A stretch of 64,000 bases of DNA from contig NZ_CP042435.1 of the NCBI RefSeq assembly GCF_007971225.1, forward strand, positions 4,653,501 through 4,717,500, in the 5' to 3' direction. The notes below the pieces were generated by a model. It saw only the letters and a list, made by a program, of their open reading frames with translations. It did no database searches and was not told the origin of the DNA. A program made the position numbers and the translations under genes. This document shows positions 7,308 through 16,822 of this stretch, one piece after another. The DNA comes from Panacibacter ginsenosidivorans. Lineage in GTDB: Bacteria > Bacteroidota > Bacteroidia > Chitinophagales > Chitinophagaceae. How positions within the stretch are numbered: the first letter of the stretch is position 1; the number at the start of each line of letters is the position of its first letter.

Positions 7308-8576
7308 ATGAGTAAAGCAATATACAGTTGCAGGCATCTGCCTGTACTGGTATTTTTTGCAATACTGTCTGTGCATGCATTTGCACAGGATAGTTTGCAT
7401 TTATCAATCGGCGAATCGGATAAGATGTTCCTGCAAACAAATTTGATGGTAGCTGCAGGACAATTGAATGTAGATGCCCAAAAAGCAATGGAGATACAGG
7501 CAAAGCTGTATCCCAACCCACAGTTTAGTGTTGGGCTTAATGCTTATGATACGGATAATAAGAACTTTTTTTATGCCGGCAAAAATGGAGAGAAGGCAGT
7601 AACCTTTGAGCAATTGATTCTATTGGGTGGCAAACGTAAAAATGAAATAGAACTTTCCAAACAAAATACAAAACAGGCGGAGTTGGAACTGGAAGATATG
7701 TTGCGTAATCTTAAGTACAAATTACACACCAGTTTGTACTCTGTTTATTTCGATCTGCAAACCCTGCAGAAATTCAATACACAGTTGCAACAACTGGATA
7801 CGATCATAGCATCGTACGAAATACAGGCTAAAAAGGGCAATCTTCCTTTGAAAGAAGTGGTGCGGCTTAAATCAACTTACATACAACTCAATAATAATAA
7901 AACAGAGCTGCTGCAATCCATACAGGATGAACAAAAAGACCTGCAGGTAATGCTGCAGACAACTGCTTTTGTAATTCCGGCAATAAATGAAAATGTTTGG
8001 AGCCAATACGAATCTCTGCCTGCCATTGATTCATTGCAACAACTTGCGCTCAAAAGCAGGACAGATGTTATGCTGGCAACACTTAATAGATCTATTGCAG
8101 ATATTAATGTGCATTACCAGAAAAGCCTTGCAGTACCTGATCTTACACTCAATACTGCTTACGATCAGCGTGGCGGTGCATTCAATAACCAGTTTTTATT
8201 TACTGTTGGTATTCCGCTTCCAATATGGAACCGAAACCAGGGAAATATTCATTATGCTCAGACGCAAACAAAACTGGCTGCAGTAAATGAACAGATGCAA
8301 CAGACAAGCGTTTCGGCCGAAGTAAATGCAGCATGGTACAATATGCAACGCAGCATACAGGAATACAAAAAAACACAGGATGTTTACAATAAAGATTTTA
8401 CGGATGTATATGATGGTATGCGTGAGAATTTCCTGAAACAAAATATCAGTATCGTAGAATTTGTTGACTTCTTTGAATCTTATAATGAAAGTCTTGCAGA
8501 AGTCAACCGCATCAAAAAGCAACTGGCGCTTTCTGCAGAAAATATCAATTACACAACAGCATATCCTGTTTATTAA
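7308..8576 (+). CDS. TolC-family outer membrane efflux protein (CusC/CzcC-like)
   Basis: The product has 422 residues and a signal peptide ending about VHAFAQ. It has the long amphipathic helices of outer membrane factors (QNTKQAELELEDMLRNLKYK, and a matching repeat in the second half, ATLNRSIADINVHYQKSLAVPDL). PDLTLNTAYDQRGG and FTVGIPLPIWNRNQGNI are typical of the CzcC branch of the TolC family. It should form the outer membrane exit duct for the RND pump encoded two genes downstream. The adaptor gene follows after 12 bp. Confidence 0.9.
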   Translation: MSKAIYSCRHLPVLVFFAILSVHAFAQDSLHLSIGESDKMFLQTNLMVAAGQLNVDAQKAMEIQAKLYPNPQFSVGLNAYDTDNKNFFYAGKNGEKAVTFEQLILLGGKRKNEIELSKQNTKQAELELEDMLRNLKYKLHTSLYSVYFDLQTLQKFNTQLQQLDTIIASYEIQAKKGNLPLKEVVRLKSTYIQLNNNKTELLQSIQDEQKDLQVMLQTTAFVIPAINENVWSQYESLPAIDSLQQLALKSRTDVMLATLNRSIADINVHYQKSLAVPDLTLNTAYDQRGGAFNNQFLFTVGIPLPIWNRNQGNIHYAQTQTKLAAVNEQMQQTSVSAEVNAAWYNMQRSIQEYKKTQDVYNKDFTDVYDGMRENFLKQNISIVEFVDFFESYNESLAEVNRIKKQLALSAENINYTTAYPVY

Positions 8577-8588
8577 AACATTATTATC

Positions 8589-9668
8589 ATGAAAAATTGT
8601 TTAAGCATATTCTTACTTACATATATGGCGGTTGCATGCAACAGCACCAAATCAGATCCCATAACATCGCCTCCATTCACACTTACAGACACCATGATGG
8701 CGCATACACAATTCGCAAAAGCCACCATACAAAATGTAAAAAGCGAATTAAAACTTTATGGAAAAGTTACTGCTGATAACAGCAAAATGTCGCAGGTGTA
8801 TCCTGTGGTTGGTGGGAATGTTATAAAAGTAAATGCAGAACTCGGCGATTATGTAAAGCAGGGACAAACGCTTGCAGTTATTCGCAGTAGCGAAGTAGCG
8901 GGTTATGAAAATGAACGCATGGATGCAAACAGTGATGTAGCACTTGCAGAAAAAAACTTGCAGGTTGCCAAAGATCTTTTTGCAGGAAAATTGAATTCAG
9001 AAAAAGATGTTGTTGCAGCAGAGAAAGAACTGGAGAAAGCAAAAGCTGCACAACAACGCATCAATGAAGTGTATAATATCTACAGTTTAAAAGATGGCGC
9101 CCAATATAATGTTACAGCGCCTATTAGTGGTTTTGTAATTGATAAAAATATTACACAAAATGAATTGCTCAATAGCAATAATATCAGCAACCTTTTTTCT
9201 ATTGCACAAATCAATGAAGTGTGGGTGTTGGCAAATGTAAACGAGTCGGATATCGCTGCTATTACACAAGGCATGGATGCTTCTATCAAAACAATCAGTT
9301 ATCCCGATCGTGTTTTTACAGGAAAAGTCGATCGCATTTTTAACATACTCGATCCTGAAACAAAAGCAATGAAAGTGCGTATACGTATACCCAATGATGA
9401 TCTGGCGTTAAAGCCTGAAATGAGCGCCACCGTTACGTTGCAGTACAATGAGAACAAGAAACTGGTTTCCATTCCATCCTCTGCAGTAATATTTGATAAA
9501 AGCAAAAACTGGGTATTGATCTATAAAGATAAAAGCCACATTGAAACACGACAGGTAGATGTTTACAAACAGGTTGGCGATACAACGTATATCGTAAATG
9601 GTTTGAATGAAAATGAAACGGTGATAACGCAAAACCAGATGCTTATTTACGATGCATTGAATGATTAA
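8589..9668 (+). CDS. RND efflux periplasmic adaptor (CusB/CzcB-like)
   Basis: The product has 359 residues. A lipoprotein signal (MKNCLSIFLLTYMAVAC, lipobox AVAC) anchors it in a membrane. The order of domains is that of membrane fusion proteins: a barrel-sandwich/lipoyl half (VIKVNAELGDYVKQGQTLAVI near residue 80), a helical hairpin (LAEKNLQVAKDLFAGK to KELEKAKAAQQRINE), the second lipoyl half (YNVTAPISGFVID), then beta-barrel and membrane-proximal domains. It bridges the inner membrane pump and the outer membrane channel. It is tightly linked to both neighbours. Confidence 0.92.
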   Translation: MKNCLSIFLLTYMAVACNSTKSDPITSPPFTLTDTMMAHTQFAKATIQNVKSELKLYGKVTADNSKMSQVYPVVGGNVIKVNAELGDYVKQGQTLAVIRSSEVAGYENERMDANSDVALAEKNLQVAKDLFAGKLNSEKDVVAAEKELEKAKAAQQRINEVYNIYSLKDGAQYNVTAPISGFVIDKNITQNELLNSNNISNLFSIAQINEVWVLANVNESDIAAITQGMDASIKTISYPDRVFTGKVDRIFNILDPETKAMKVRIRIPNDDLALKPEMSATVTLQYNENKKLVSIPSSAVIFDKSKNWVLIYKDKSHIETRQVDVYKQVGDTTYIVNGLNENETVITQNQMLIYDALND

Positions 9669-9723
9669 TGTTAGTGAAAGAAGAATTATATGAACCCGGC
9701 AGTAGTAATGCTACATAGCTTTT

Positions 9724-9840
9724 GTTGCGTCGCACTCTTGTACTGTAGAGTAGCTATCAGCCATTAGCTGTTAGCTAATAGCTAAAGGCCAATAGCTAGA
9801 AGCTTAATAAAGAAATGAGCGTATAAGTGAGTGACACAAC
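9724..9840 (+). repeat. Nested-palindrome repeat, A...rcB with enlarged loop
   Basis: Arm A at 9724-9743 and an rcB arm (GTATAAGTGAGTGACACAAC) at 9821-9840. The usual 24-nt loop is replaced by about 77 bp rich in AGCTA/TAGCT words (9744-9820), with TTAGCTAATAGCTAA inside it. It separates the adaptor from the pump gene within the efflux operon. Confidence 0.85.
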
Positions 9841-9880
9841 GAAGCTGCCACATCTACAAAAGCCGGTAAAAAAAAATTCT

Positions 9881-12800
9881 ATGAACAAGTTTATAAAGAG
9901 CATCATTGCTTTCTCGCTTAAGAATAAATTCTTTACATTTTTTTGGGTGGCGATCATTGTGATAGCAGGTGTTTTTAGTTTTATAAAAATACCTATTGAA
10001 GCATTTCCTGATGTTACGAATACACAGATCATTATTGTAACGCAGTGGAATGGCCGTAGTGCAGAAGAGGTGGAACGCTTTGTAACAACGCCCATTGAAG
10101 TGGCGATGAACAGCCTGCAAAAGAAAACGAATGTGCGGTCCACAACCATGTTTGGTTTATGTGTGATTAAAATAATTTTTGATGATGATGTGGATGATTT
10201 TTTTGCACGGCAGCAAGTAAATAATCAATTACGTAATGTACAGCTACCTGATGGAGTAAGCCCTGATGTACAACCTCCCTACGGGCCAACAGGTGAAATA
10301 TTTCGCTACACTTTGCAAAGTGATAAACGTGATACAAGAGATCTCTTAACAATTCAGAATTGGGTTATTGATCGTCAGTTGCGGAGTGTGCCGGGTGTCG
10401 CAGATATCAATGCATTTGGCGGGCAGGAGAAAATTTACGAGATAAGTGTTGATCCTGTGAAACTGCAAAAATTTAATCTCACACCATTGCAGTTGTACGA
10501 GAAAGTTTCGCAGAGTAATTTGAATGTTGGTGGTGATGTAATTGAAAAGAATGGACAAGCTTATGTCGTGCGTGGTTTAGGTTTACTGTCTTCTGTTGAA
10601 GATATTGAGAACACGATCGTTGATAATGAAAGTGGTAATCCTGTACTTGTAAAAAATGTGGCTACTGTTGCAGAATCAAGTGCACCAAGGGTTGGGCAGG
10701 TTGGCCTGGATAATAATGATGATGCGGTTGAAGGAATTGTAGTAATGCGAAAAGGAGAGAACCCCAGTGATGTACTGGCCGCATTAAAAGATAAGATCAA
10801 TGAACTGAATACAAAAATTTTGCCATCTGATGTAAAAATGGTCACGTTTTACGATCGGGATAATTTGATGCATTATTGTACGGAAACAGTAATGCACAAT
10901 CTTGCAGAAGGTATTATACTTGTTACGGTAATTGTGTTTTTGTTTATGGCCGACTGGCGCACTACAGTAATTGTTTCCATTATTATTCCGCTTTCACTGT
11001 TGTTTGCCTTTCTGTGTTTGAAGTTAAAAGGTATGAGTGCCAACCTGCTTTCGTTAGGTGCGGTGGACTTTGGTATCATCATAGATGGAGCCGTCGTGAT
11101 GGTAGAAGGGTTGTTTGTTGCGTTGGATCATTTGGCCCACAAGAATGGCATGCAGCGGTTTAATAAATTGGCCAAACTTGGCTTGATAAAACGAACCGGT
11201 GCAGAAATGGGTAAGGCCGTGTTCTTTTCAAAAGCAATTATCATTACTGCATTGCTACCGATATTTTCTTTTGAGAAAGTGGAAGGAAAAATGTTTTCGC
11301 CACTGGCATGGACGTTAGGCTTCGCTTTGCTAGGAGCACTATTATTTACACTTACATTAGTGCCTGTTCTATCTTCTATACTGCTAAGAAAGAATGTACA
11401 GGAGAAAAACAACTGGTTTGTAAATTTTATCAATAAGGGAGTTGAAAAATGTTTTCGGTGGTGCTTTCAGCATAAACGCACCAGTATTGCTATTGCTTTT
11501 GTGTTTCTTGGGGCGACACTTTTCTCTACAAGATGGCTGGGTACTGAATTTTTGCCGCAGTTAAACGAAGGTGCGTTATGGGTAGAAGCAAAGATGCCGA
11601 TGAGTAGTTCATTGAATGAAACAGTTAAAATAGTAAGCATTCTACGGAAAGATCTCATGAGCTTCCCGGAAGTAAATGGTGTGCTATCACAGACAGGAAG
11701 AAGCAATGATGGCACTGACCCCAGTGGCTTTTATTACGTGCAGATGCAGGTTAATTTAAAACCGCGGAAAGAATGGCAAAGGAAAATTTCTTATGATGAT
11801 CTTGTTGAAGAAATGGATAAAAAACTGAAGAATTACCAGGGCATTGGTTACAATTATTCCCAACCCATTATTGATAATGTTGCAGAAGCCGTTGCTGGTA
11901 TGAATGCCAACAACGCGGTGAAAATATTTGGAGACGATCTTAATACATTAGATAAACTGGCCGATCAGGTGCAGCAGCAAATAGAAAATGTGCCGGGCAT
12001 AAGAGACGTTGGTATTCTTAGAAATATCGGTCAACCCGAAATAAGCGTAGAACTCGATGAAGAAAAAATGGCCATTTATGGTGTAAACAAAGCCGATGCG
12101 CAGGCTGTAATTGAAATGGCAATAGGTGGTAAAACCGCCACCGAGAAATATGAAGGTGAAAAGAAATTTGATATCCGAATCCGCTACCAGCAGGATTACC
12201 GTAAAGACGAGCAGGATATTGGCAATGTAATGGTACCCACGATTCGCGGAGAAAAAATTCCATTAAAAGAGATTGCAAGCATTCAGAAATTAACCGGCCC
12301 GGCATTTATATATAGAGACAACACAAAGCGTTTTATTGGCGTTAAGTTTACCGTTCGTGAAAGAGATTTGGGCAGCACCGTTGCGGAAGCTCAGGAAAAA
12401 GTATTTAAAAATATTAAGTTGCCAGAAGGTTACAGCATAGGTTGGGCTGGCGAATTTGAGAACCAGGTAAGGGCAAGTAAAAGACTTACACAGGTTGTGC
12501 CGATAAGTCTTGTTACCATATTTATTTTATTATTTATCATGTTTGGTAATATAAAAGATGCAGGACTTGTATTGGTAAATGTGCCTTTTGCATTGATTGG
12601 TGGCATACTCGCTCTACATGTTACCGGTATGAACTTTGGTATTTCTGCAGGAGTTGGCTTTATTGCGCTCTTTGGCATTTGCGTACAAAATGGCGTAATC
12701 CTTATTTCAGAGTTCAATAAAAAGCTCCGGCAAAAGTTATCACTGGAAAAAGCCATTATTGAAGGCGTTAAAGTAAGAACCCGCCCTGTAGTAATGACTG

Positions 12801-12988
12801 CGATGATGGCTGCATTGGGGTTATTGCCCGCTGCTTTATCAAGCGGTATTGGCTCAGAATCTCAAAAACCATTGGCCACCGTTATTATCGGCGGTTTGAT
12901 AACAGCAACCATACTAACATTATTAATATTCCCAATCATTTATTGGATATTCTACCGCAAAACATTCCTTCATCACGAAGAAGTATAA
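9881..12988 (+). CDS. CusA/CzcA heavy-metal efflux RND pump
   Basis: From ATG 9881 (MNKFIKSIIAF) the product has 1035 residues, the normal length for HME-RND pumps, with twelve helices and two large periplasmic loops. The helix 4 segment GAVDFGIIIDGAVVMVEG has all three acidic residues used for proton/metal transport in CzcA/CusA. FPDVTNTQIIIVTQWNGRSAEEVERFVTTPIE is the conserved first porter region. It forms a tripartite pump with the two upstream genes. An in-frame GTG at 9827 lies inside a repeat arm and gives a polar, non-conserved extension, so it was not chosen. Which metal is exported cannot be told from sequence alone. Confidence 0.95.
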   Translation: MNKFIKSIIAFSLKNKFFTFFWVAIIVIAGVFSFIKIPIEAFPDVTNTQIIIVTQWNGRSAEEVERFVTTPIEVAMNSLQKKTNVRSTTMFGLCVIKIIFDDDVDDFFARQQVNNQLRNVQLPDGVSPDVQPPYGPTGEIFRYTLQSDKRDTRDLLTIQNWVIDRQLRSVPGVADINAFGGQEKIYEISVDPVKLQKFNLTPLQLYEKVSQSNLNVGGDVIEKNGQAYVVRGLGLLSSVEDIENTIVDNESGNPVLVKNVATVAESSAPRVGQVGLDNNDDAVEGIVVMRKGENPSDVLAALKDKINELNTKILPSDVKMVTFYDRDNLMHYCTETVMHNLAEGIILVTVIVFLFMADWRTTVIVSIIIPLSLLFAFLCLKLKGMSANLLSLGAVDFGIIIDGAVVMVEGLFVALDHLAHKNGMQRFNKLAKLGLIKRTGAEMGKAVFFSKAIIITALLPIFSFEKVEGKMFSPLAWTLGFALLGALLFTLTLVPVLSSILLRKNVQEKNNWFVNFINKGVEKCFRWCFQHKRTSIAIAFVFLGATLFSTRWLGTEFLPQLNEGALWVEAKMPMSSSLNETVKIVSILRKDLMSFPEVNGVLSQTGRSNDGTDPSGFYYVQMQVNLKPRKEWQRKISYDDLVEEMDKKLKNYQGIGYNYSQPIIDNVAEAVAGMNANNAVKIFGDDLNTLDKLADQVQQQIENVPGIRDVGILRNIGQPEISVELDEEKMAIYGVNKADAQAVIEMAIGGKTATEKYEGEKKFDIRIRYQQDYRKDEQDIGNVMVPTIRGEKIPLKEIASIQKLTGPAFIYRDNTKRFIGVKFTVRERDLGSTVAEAQEKVFKNIKLPEGYSIGWAGEFENQVRASKRLTQVVPISLVTIFILLFIMFGNIKDAGLVLVNVPFALIGGILALHVTGMNFGISAGVGFIALFGICVQNGVILISEFNKKLRQKLSLEKAIIEGVKVRTRPVVMTAMMAALGLLPAALSSGIGSESQKPLATVIIGGLITATILTLLIFPIIYWIFYRKTFLHHEEV

Positions 12989-13011
12989 TGACTAATATAA
13001 ATATTACATAC

Positions 13012-13046
13012 ACCCATTGCTAAAAACAATGGGTATATTTTTTTGA
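13012..13046 (+). terminator. Intrinsic terminator after the efflux operon
   Basis: Stem ACCCATTG / CAATGGGT (13012-13019 and 13027-13034) with a 7-nt loop is followed by ATATTTTTTTTG. It is placed 24 bp after the pump stop codon. Confidence 0.8.
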
Positions 13047-13077
13047 ACCCGGCTTGCGTGGCTGCTATTTAGCATCG

Positions 13078-13097
13078 TTGCGTCGCACTCTTGTACT
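13078..13097 (+). repeat. Nested-palindrome repeat, solo arm A with left flank
   Basis: Exact arm A. The left flank (GAACCCGGCT at 13044-13053, then AGCATC) matches the outer arm of full elements, but no right arm follows. It is a left half element between the efflux terminator and the S10 promoter. Confidence 0.8.
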
Positions 13098-13175
13098 TTT
13101 TGAATGTAAATCAGCAGGTAAATTCTTTGATACCCGAATTTTTATTGTCTTTTTTCAAAATTCTTTTCAAAATTC

Positions 13176-13206
13176 TTGTCTGATATGCTGTAGACTTATA
13201 CCTTTG
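13176..13206 (+). promoter_or_regulatory. S10 operon promoter
   Basis: TTG at 13176-13178 and TACCTTTG at 13199-13206, separated by 20 nt, match the Bacteroidota -33/-7 promoter (TTTG and TAnnTTTG). The predicted transcript starts 20-30 nt before rpsJ. Confidence 0.65.
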
Positions 13207-13210
13207 CGCT

Positions 13211-13228
13211 CCCAATCTGAAAATTGGG
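13211..13228 (+). promoter_or_regulatory. Leader hairpin before rpsJ
   Basis: CCCAAT-CTGAAA-ATTGGG forms a 6-bp stem in the short 5' leader, 8 nt before the rpsJ ATG. It could affect rpsJ translation or be a small regulatory structure; there is no direct evidence of either. Confidence 0.35.
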
Positions 13229-13236
13229 TTCACGCT

Positions 13237-13542
13237 ATGTCTCAGAGAATCAGAATTAAATTACAGTCTTACGATCACAGTTTAGTAGATAAATCTGCCG
13301 AGAAGATCGTAAAAACAGTACGCAGTACTGGTGCCGTAGTTACAGGTCCTATTCCTTTGCCTACACGCAAAAGAATTTTCACTGTACTTCGTTCACCACA
13401 CGTAAACAAGAAAAGCCGTGAGCAGTTCCAGTTATGTACGCACAAGCGTTTACTGGATATCTACACTTCTTCTTCAAGAACAGTAGATGCACTGAGCAAA
13501 TTAGACCTGCCTTCAGGTGTTGAAGTTGAAATCAAAGCGTAA
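13237..13542 (+). CDS. rpsJ: 30S ribosomal protein S10
   Basis: The product has 101 residues, [18 protein letters not shown] at the start and [21 protein letters not shown] in the middle, both near-invariant in S10. S10 sits in the 30S head and also pairs with NusB in antitermination. The open frame extends to 13054, but that part contains the promoter and a repeat arm; ATG 13237 is the family start. It is the first gene of the S10-spc cluster and follows a metal efflux operon rather than fusA/tuf. Confidence 0.97.
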   Translation: MSQRIRIKLQSYDHSLVDKSAEKIVKTVRSTGAVVTGPIPLPTRKRIFTVLRSPHVNKKSREQFQLCTHKRLLDIYTSSSRTVDALSKLDLPSGVEVEIKA

Positions 13543-13831
13543 AAGCCCTGGCCTCTTAAGAGGATAAAGGAAAAAAGTTCTTAAAACATATTCATCTCTC
13601 AATCTGATCCGCAAAGAATGGATAGAGAAAAGAGCTCTGAAAAATAATAAATGTTCTGACTAAAGCCAGAACGTTACATATAAACAAGCCCTTCGAGGTT
13701 TGTTTACTACCGGTACTTCTGAATCTTCAAAGTTGAAGAAACAAAAGAAAAGGTCGGTGGCAAACAGAGGATCGAGTTCCGCAACGTCAGCGGAATGTCC
13801 TTACAACCTGCGAGGCAAAAACCGCAAAACG
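13543..13831 (+). promoter_or_regulatory. Long structured rpsJ-rplC spacer, candidate r-protein leader
   Basis: This 289-nt spacer is far longer than most others in the operon. It holds several possible stems: CCTCTTAAGAGG (13551-13562), AAACAAGCC/GGTTTGTTT around 13683-13705, and TTCCGC/GCGGAA around 13778-13796. Leaders that bind L4 or other ribosomal proteins regulate this operon in other bacteria; whether this one does is inference. The frame is open through part of the spacer but does not look coding. Confidence 0.4.
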
Positions 13832-14449
13832 ATGAAAGGAATTATTGGTAAAAAAATTGGGATGACCAGCATCTTCACTCCCGATGGAAAGCAGACAGCC
13901 TGCACCATCATTGAAGCTGGCCCCTGTGTTGTTACGCAGGTTAAAACAAAAGACACTGACGGTTACAGCGCACTCCAGTTAGGTTTCGGCGACAAGAAAG
14001 AAAAACACTCCAACAAATCTGAGATCAATCACTTCTCAAAATCTCAGACAGCTCCCAAAAGCTTCGTAAAAGAATTTCGCGATTATTACCAGGATAAAAA
14101 TTTAGGTGAAACAATTACCGTTGACATTTTTGCTGAAGGCGAAACTGTTGAAGTAGTAGGTACTACAAAAGGTAAGGGTTTTCAGGGTGTAGTAAAACGC
14201 CATGGATTTAGTGGTGTTGGTGAGGCTTCTCACGGACAGCATGATCGTCAGCGTGCACCGGGTTCCATCGGCGGTTCTTCATATCCTTCAAGAGTATTTA
14301 AAGGAATGAGAATGGCTGGCCGTATGGGTAATGACAGGGTAAAGCTGAAAGGTTTGAAAGTAGTAAAAATATTTCCTGAGAACAATTATATCCTTGTGAG
14401 CGGATCAGTACCAGGTCACAATGGTTCAATCGTTTTAATCCAGAAGTAA
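13832..14449 (+). CDS. rplC: 50S ribosomal protein L3
   Basis: The product has 205 residues from ATG 13832 ([15 protein letters not shown]). [13 protein letters not shown] and [25 protein letters not shown] form the extended loop that reaches the peptidyl transferase centre. E. coli has Gln in GSIGQ, the PrmB methylation site; here it is Gly. The frame is open upstream to 13700, but that extension is low-complexity spacer. L3 is an early assembly protein. The rplD gene follows after 17 bp. Confidence 0.97.
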   Translation: MKGIIGKKIGMTSIFTPDGKQTACTIIEAGPCVVTQVKTKDTDGYSALQLGFGDKKEKHSNKSEINHFSKSQTAPKSFVKEFRDYYQDKNLGETITVDIFAEGETVEVVGTTKGKGFQGVVKRHGFSGVGEASHGQHDRQRAPGSIGGSSYPSRVFKGMRMAGRMGNDRVKLKGLKVVKIFPENNYILVSGSVPGHNGSIVLIQK

Positions 14450-14466
14450 ACTTTAATTGAAGTAAG

Positions 14467-15105
14467 ATGCAAGTAGAAGTTTTAAATACAAAAGGTGAAA
14501 AAACCGGTAGAACTGTTGAGTTGCCGGATGATATATTCGGTATTGAGCCTAATGACCATGTAATTTACCTGGCCGTTAAACAATACCAGGCCGCACAGCG
14601 CCAGGGTACACATAAGGTAAAGACCCGTGCTGAAGTACAAGGTGCAAGCCGCAAGCTGCACCGCCAGAAAGGTACCGGTGGTAGCCGTAAGGGGAACATC
14701 CGTAACCCTTTGTACAAAGGTGGTGGTACCATCTTTGGACCTAAACCACACGGTTATGGTTTTAAGCTGAATAAAAAAGTAAAGGACCTTGCTAAAATGA
14801 GTGCCCTTGCGTATAAAGCAAAAGAAAATGCGATCGTAATTGTTGAAGATATTACACTTGATACGCCTAAAACAAAACATGTATATGATGTAATGAAAGT
14901 GTTGAATGTTTCTAATAAGAAAACATTACTGATTACTTCTGAATACAACGATAATCTTTACTTAAGCACACGTAACGTTCCAAATATTGCAAATACATTA
15001 CTGTCTGATATCAATACTTATGATATTATCAATGCTGATGTATTGGTAATCACAGAGAATGCTGCTAAAATATTTTCAGAAGAAGAAATTGTTGCAGAAG
15101 CATAA
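14467..15105 (+). CDS. rplD: 50S ribosomal protein L4
   Basis: The product has 212 residues. RAEVQGASRKLHRQKGTGGSRKGNIRNPLYKGGGTIFGPKPHGY is represented near residues 50-95; this is the internal loop that lines the exit tunnel. In enterobacteria L4 also represses this operon by binding the S10 leader; here only the unusually long spacer before rplC hints at something similar. Start ATG 14467 fits the family length. Confidence 0.97.
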   Translation: MQVEVLNTKGEKTGRTVELPDDIFGIEPNDHVIYLAVKQYQAAQRQGTHKVKTRAEVQGASRKLHRQKGTGGSRKGNIRNPLYKGGGTIFGPKPHGYGFKLNKKVKDLAKMSALAYKAKENAIVIVEDITLDTPKTKHVYDVMKVLNVSNKKTLLITSEYNDNLYLSTRNVPNIANTLLSDINTYDIINADVLVITENAAKIFSEEEIVAEA

Positions 15106-15131
15106 TTGAATAACGTTTCAACATTTATAAA

Positions 15132-15431
15132 ATGAAACTGAGTGAAATTTTAGTAAAGCCTGTTCTTACAGAAAAAGCAAACAATCAGCAGGAAAAGCTG
15201 AGAAGGTATGCTTTCAAAGTAAACCGTAAGGCTAATAAGTTAGAAATAAAGAAGGCCGTAGAAGAATTTTATGGTGTTTCTGTAATAGATGTAAATACAG
15301 TAGTTGTTCCAGGTAAAAATAAAACACGCTTTACAAAAGCTGGTTTTATTAAAGGTGTAAAACCTGCTTACAAAAAAGCTTACGTAACAGTAGCAGAAGG
15401 TGAAACAATAGACCTGTATTCAAACATATAA
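15132..15431 (+). CDS. rplW: 50S ribosomal protein L23
   Basis: The product has 99 residues, with EILVKPVLTEKAN at the N-terminus, a hallmark of L23, and the core YAFKVNRKANKLEIKKAVEEFYGV. L23 lies at the tunnel exit and docks trigger factor and SRP. It sits 26 bp after rplD and 44 bp before rplB, as in the canonical operon. Confidence 0.97.
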   Translation: MKLSEILVKPVLTEKANNQQEKLRRYAFKVNRKANKLEIKKAVEEFYGVSVIDVNTVVVPGKNKTRFTKAGFIKGVKPAYKKAYVTVAEGETIDLYSNI

Positions 15432-15475
15432 TTTATAGCAAGCGAAGCTGATAAGTTCGCACAAAAGAAAAGAAA

Positions 15476-16315
15476 ATGGCATTAAAGAAGTACAAACCAA
15501 TGACAGCAGGCACCCGGTGGAGAATCGGTAATGCTTATGCTGAAATTACTACCAACAAACCTGAAAAGAGTTTGCTGGAAGCTCAGCACAGTACTGCCGG
15601 TCGTAACGTACAGGGTCGCAGAACAAGTCGTTACATGGGTGGTGGTCATAAGAAACACTATCGTATTATAGATTTCAAGCGTGATAAAAAAGATATTGCA
15701 TCAAAAGTGCTTTCAATAGAGTACGATCCAAACCGTACAGCATTTATCGCCTTATTGGAATATACTGATGGTGAAAAAAGATACATCATTGCTCCACAGG
15801 GTTTACAGGTGGGTGCAACTGTTATCTCTGGTGATAGTGTTGCTCCTGAAATTGGTAATGCATTGTTGATGAAAAATATACCTCTTGGTACTGTTATTCA
15901 CAACATCGAAATGCAGCCTGGTCAGGGTGGTAAATTGGTAAGAAGTGCTGGTGCTTCTGCACAGCTTGCAAATAAAGAAGAAAAATATGCTGTATTGAAA
16001 ATGCCAAGTGGTGAGTTGAGAAAAGTATTGATCAACTGTTATGCTACTGTAGGTGTTGCTTCAAACAGTGACCATAGCCTTGAAACGGCTGGTAAAGCTG
16101 GCGTTAACAGGTGGAAAGGTATTCGTCCACGTACACGTGGTGTAGCTATGAACCCTGTAGATCACCCGATGGGTGGTGGTGAAGGCAGAGCTTCTGGTGG
16201 TCAGCCCCGTTCAAGGAATGGCCAGTACTCAAGAGGTCTTAAAACACGTACAAGAGGCAAAGGCAGCGATAAACTGATCATCCAGCGCAGAGATGGTAAG
16301 AAGTTGTCTAAATAA
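15476..16315 (+). CDS. rplB: 50S ribosomal protein L2
   Basis: The product has 279 residues, with an OB-fold and an SH3-like domain. [20 protein letters not shown] near residue 222 carries the conserved His close to the peptidyl transferase centre. L2 is needed for subunit association and peptide bond formation. The gene is followed not by a short spacer but by 184 bp holding a full 64-bp repeat element. Confidence 0.97.
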   Translation: MALKKYKPMTAGTRWRIGNAYAEITTNKPEKSLLEAQHSTAGRNVQGRRTSRYMGGGHKKHYRIIDFKRDKKDIASKVLSIEYDPNRTAFIALLEYTDGEKRYIIAPQGLQVGATVISGDSVAPEIGNALLMKNIPLGTVIHNIEMQPGQGGKLVRSAGASAQLANKEEKYAVLKMPSGELRKVLINCYATVGVASNSDHSLETAGKAGVNRWKGIRPRTRGVAMNPVDHPMGGGEGRASGGQPRSRNGQYSRGLKTRTRGKGSDKLIIQRRDGKKLSK

Positions 16316-16361
16316 AAGATAAGAGACATTTATCCGGCATTTGAATAAGTATTAAACACCG

Positions 16362-16425
16362 GTTGCGTCGCACTCTTCAACACTTAGCTCAATATTGAAC
16401 AAAGCGTACAAGTGAGTGACACAAC
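16362..16425 (+). repeat. Nested-palindrome repeat, complete 64-bp copy in the S10 operon
   Basis: Arm A variant GTTGCGTCGCACTCTTCAAC (16362-16381), a loop with TCAATATTGAAC, and rcB GTACAAGTGAGTGACACAAC (16406-16425). Outer flanks carry CCGG on the left and AGCCGG on the right. It is inserted between rplB and rpsS, inside an essential operon. Confidence 0.9.
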
Positions 16426-16499
16426 GGAAGATGAGAAAAGAGCAATAGCCGGTAACAAAAGAGAATATTAAATCAGAAATCAATAAATCGTAAATCCAC

Positions 16500-16769
16500 A
16501 TGGGTCGTTCGATTAAAAAAGGTCCTTACGTTGAAGCAAAGCTTGAAACTAAGGTGCTGTCTATAAACGAAGGAAAGAACAAGAAGTCTGTGCTTAAAAC
16601 ATGGAGCCGCCGTTCTACCATTACGCCTGATTTTGTAGGGCACACATTTGCAGTGCACAACGGCAACAAGTTTATACCTGTTTATGTAACAGAATTTATG
16701 GTAGGTCATAAACTTGGTGAGTTTGCTCCAACAAGGAATTTTAAAGGGCATTCAGGAACAAAAAAATAG
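16500..16769 (+). CDS. rpsS: 30S ribosomal protein S19
   Basis: The product has 89 residues, [15 protein letters not shown] at the start and [21 protein letters not shown] in the core, both diagnostic. S19 is in the 30S head with S13, near the A-site tRNA. The 184-bp upstream spacer contains the repeat element, so either read-through or an internal promoter must supply expression. An AT-rich leader is present before the ATG. Confidence 0.97.
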   Translation: MGRSIKKGPYVEAKLETKVLSINEGKNKKSVLKTWSRRSTITPDFVGHTFAVHNGNKFIPVYVTEFMVGHKLGEFAPTRNFKGHSGTKK

Positions 16770-16822
16770 TTTAAAGTAAAAGTGAGCAAATCACTTACGC
16801 TTACAACGTATAACTTAAAAAA

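Noticed and set aside
9724-9840. Possible CRISPR or tandem repeat array
   Set aside because: Repeat copies are dispersed over the window and arranged as inverted pairs, not regularly spaced direct repeats with spacers; no cas genes.
9827-9880. GTG start adding MSDTTKLPHLQK to the CusA-like pump
   Set aside because: The codons come from the rcB repeat arm and its flank and are not part of the family N-terminus; ATG 9881 fits.
10873-11163. ORFs opposite or out of frame within the efflux pump and other large genes
   Set aside because: They are shadows of well-supported genes on the other strand or frame.
13054-13236. N-terminal extension of rpsJ
   Set aside because: The stretch contains a repeat arm, the -33/-7 promoter and a leader hairpin; the S10 family start is ATG 13237.
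13700-13831. N-terminal extension of rplC
   Set aside because: It is low-complexity and unlike L3; treated as spacer or leader.
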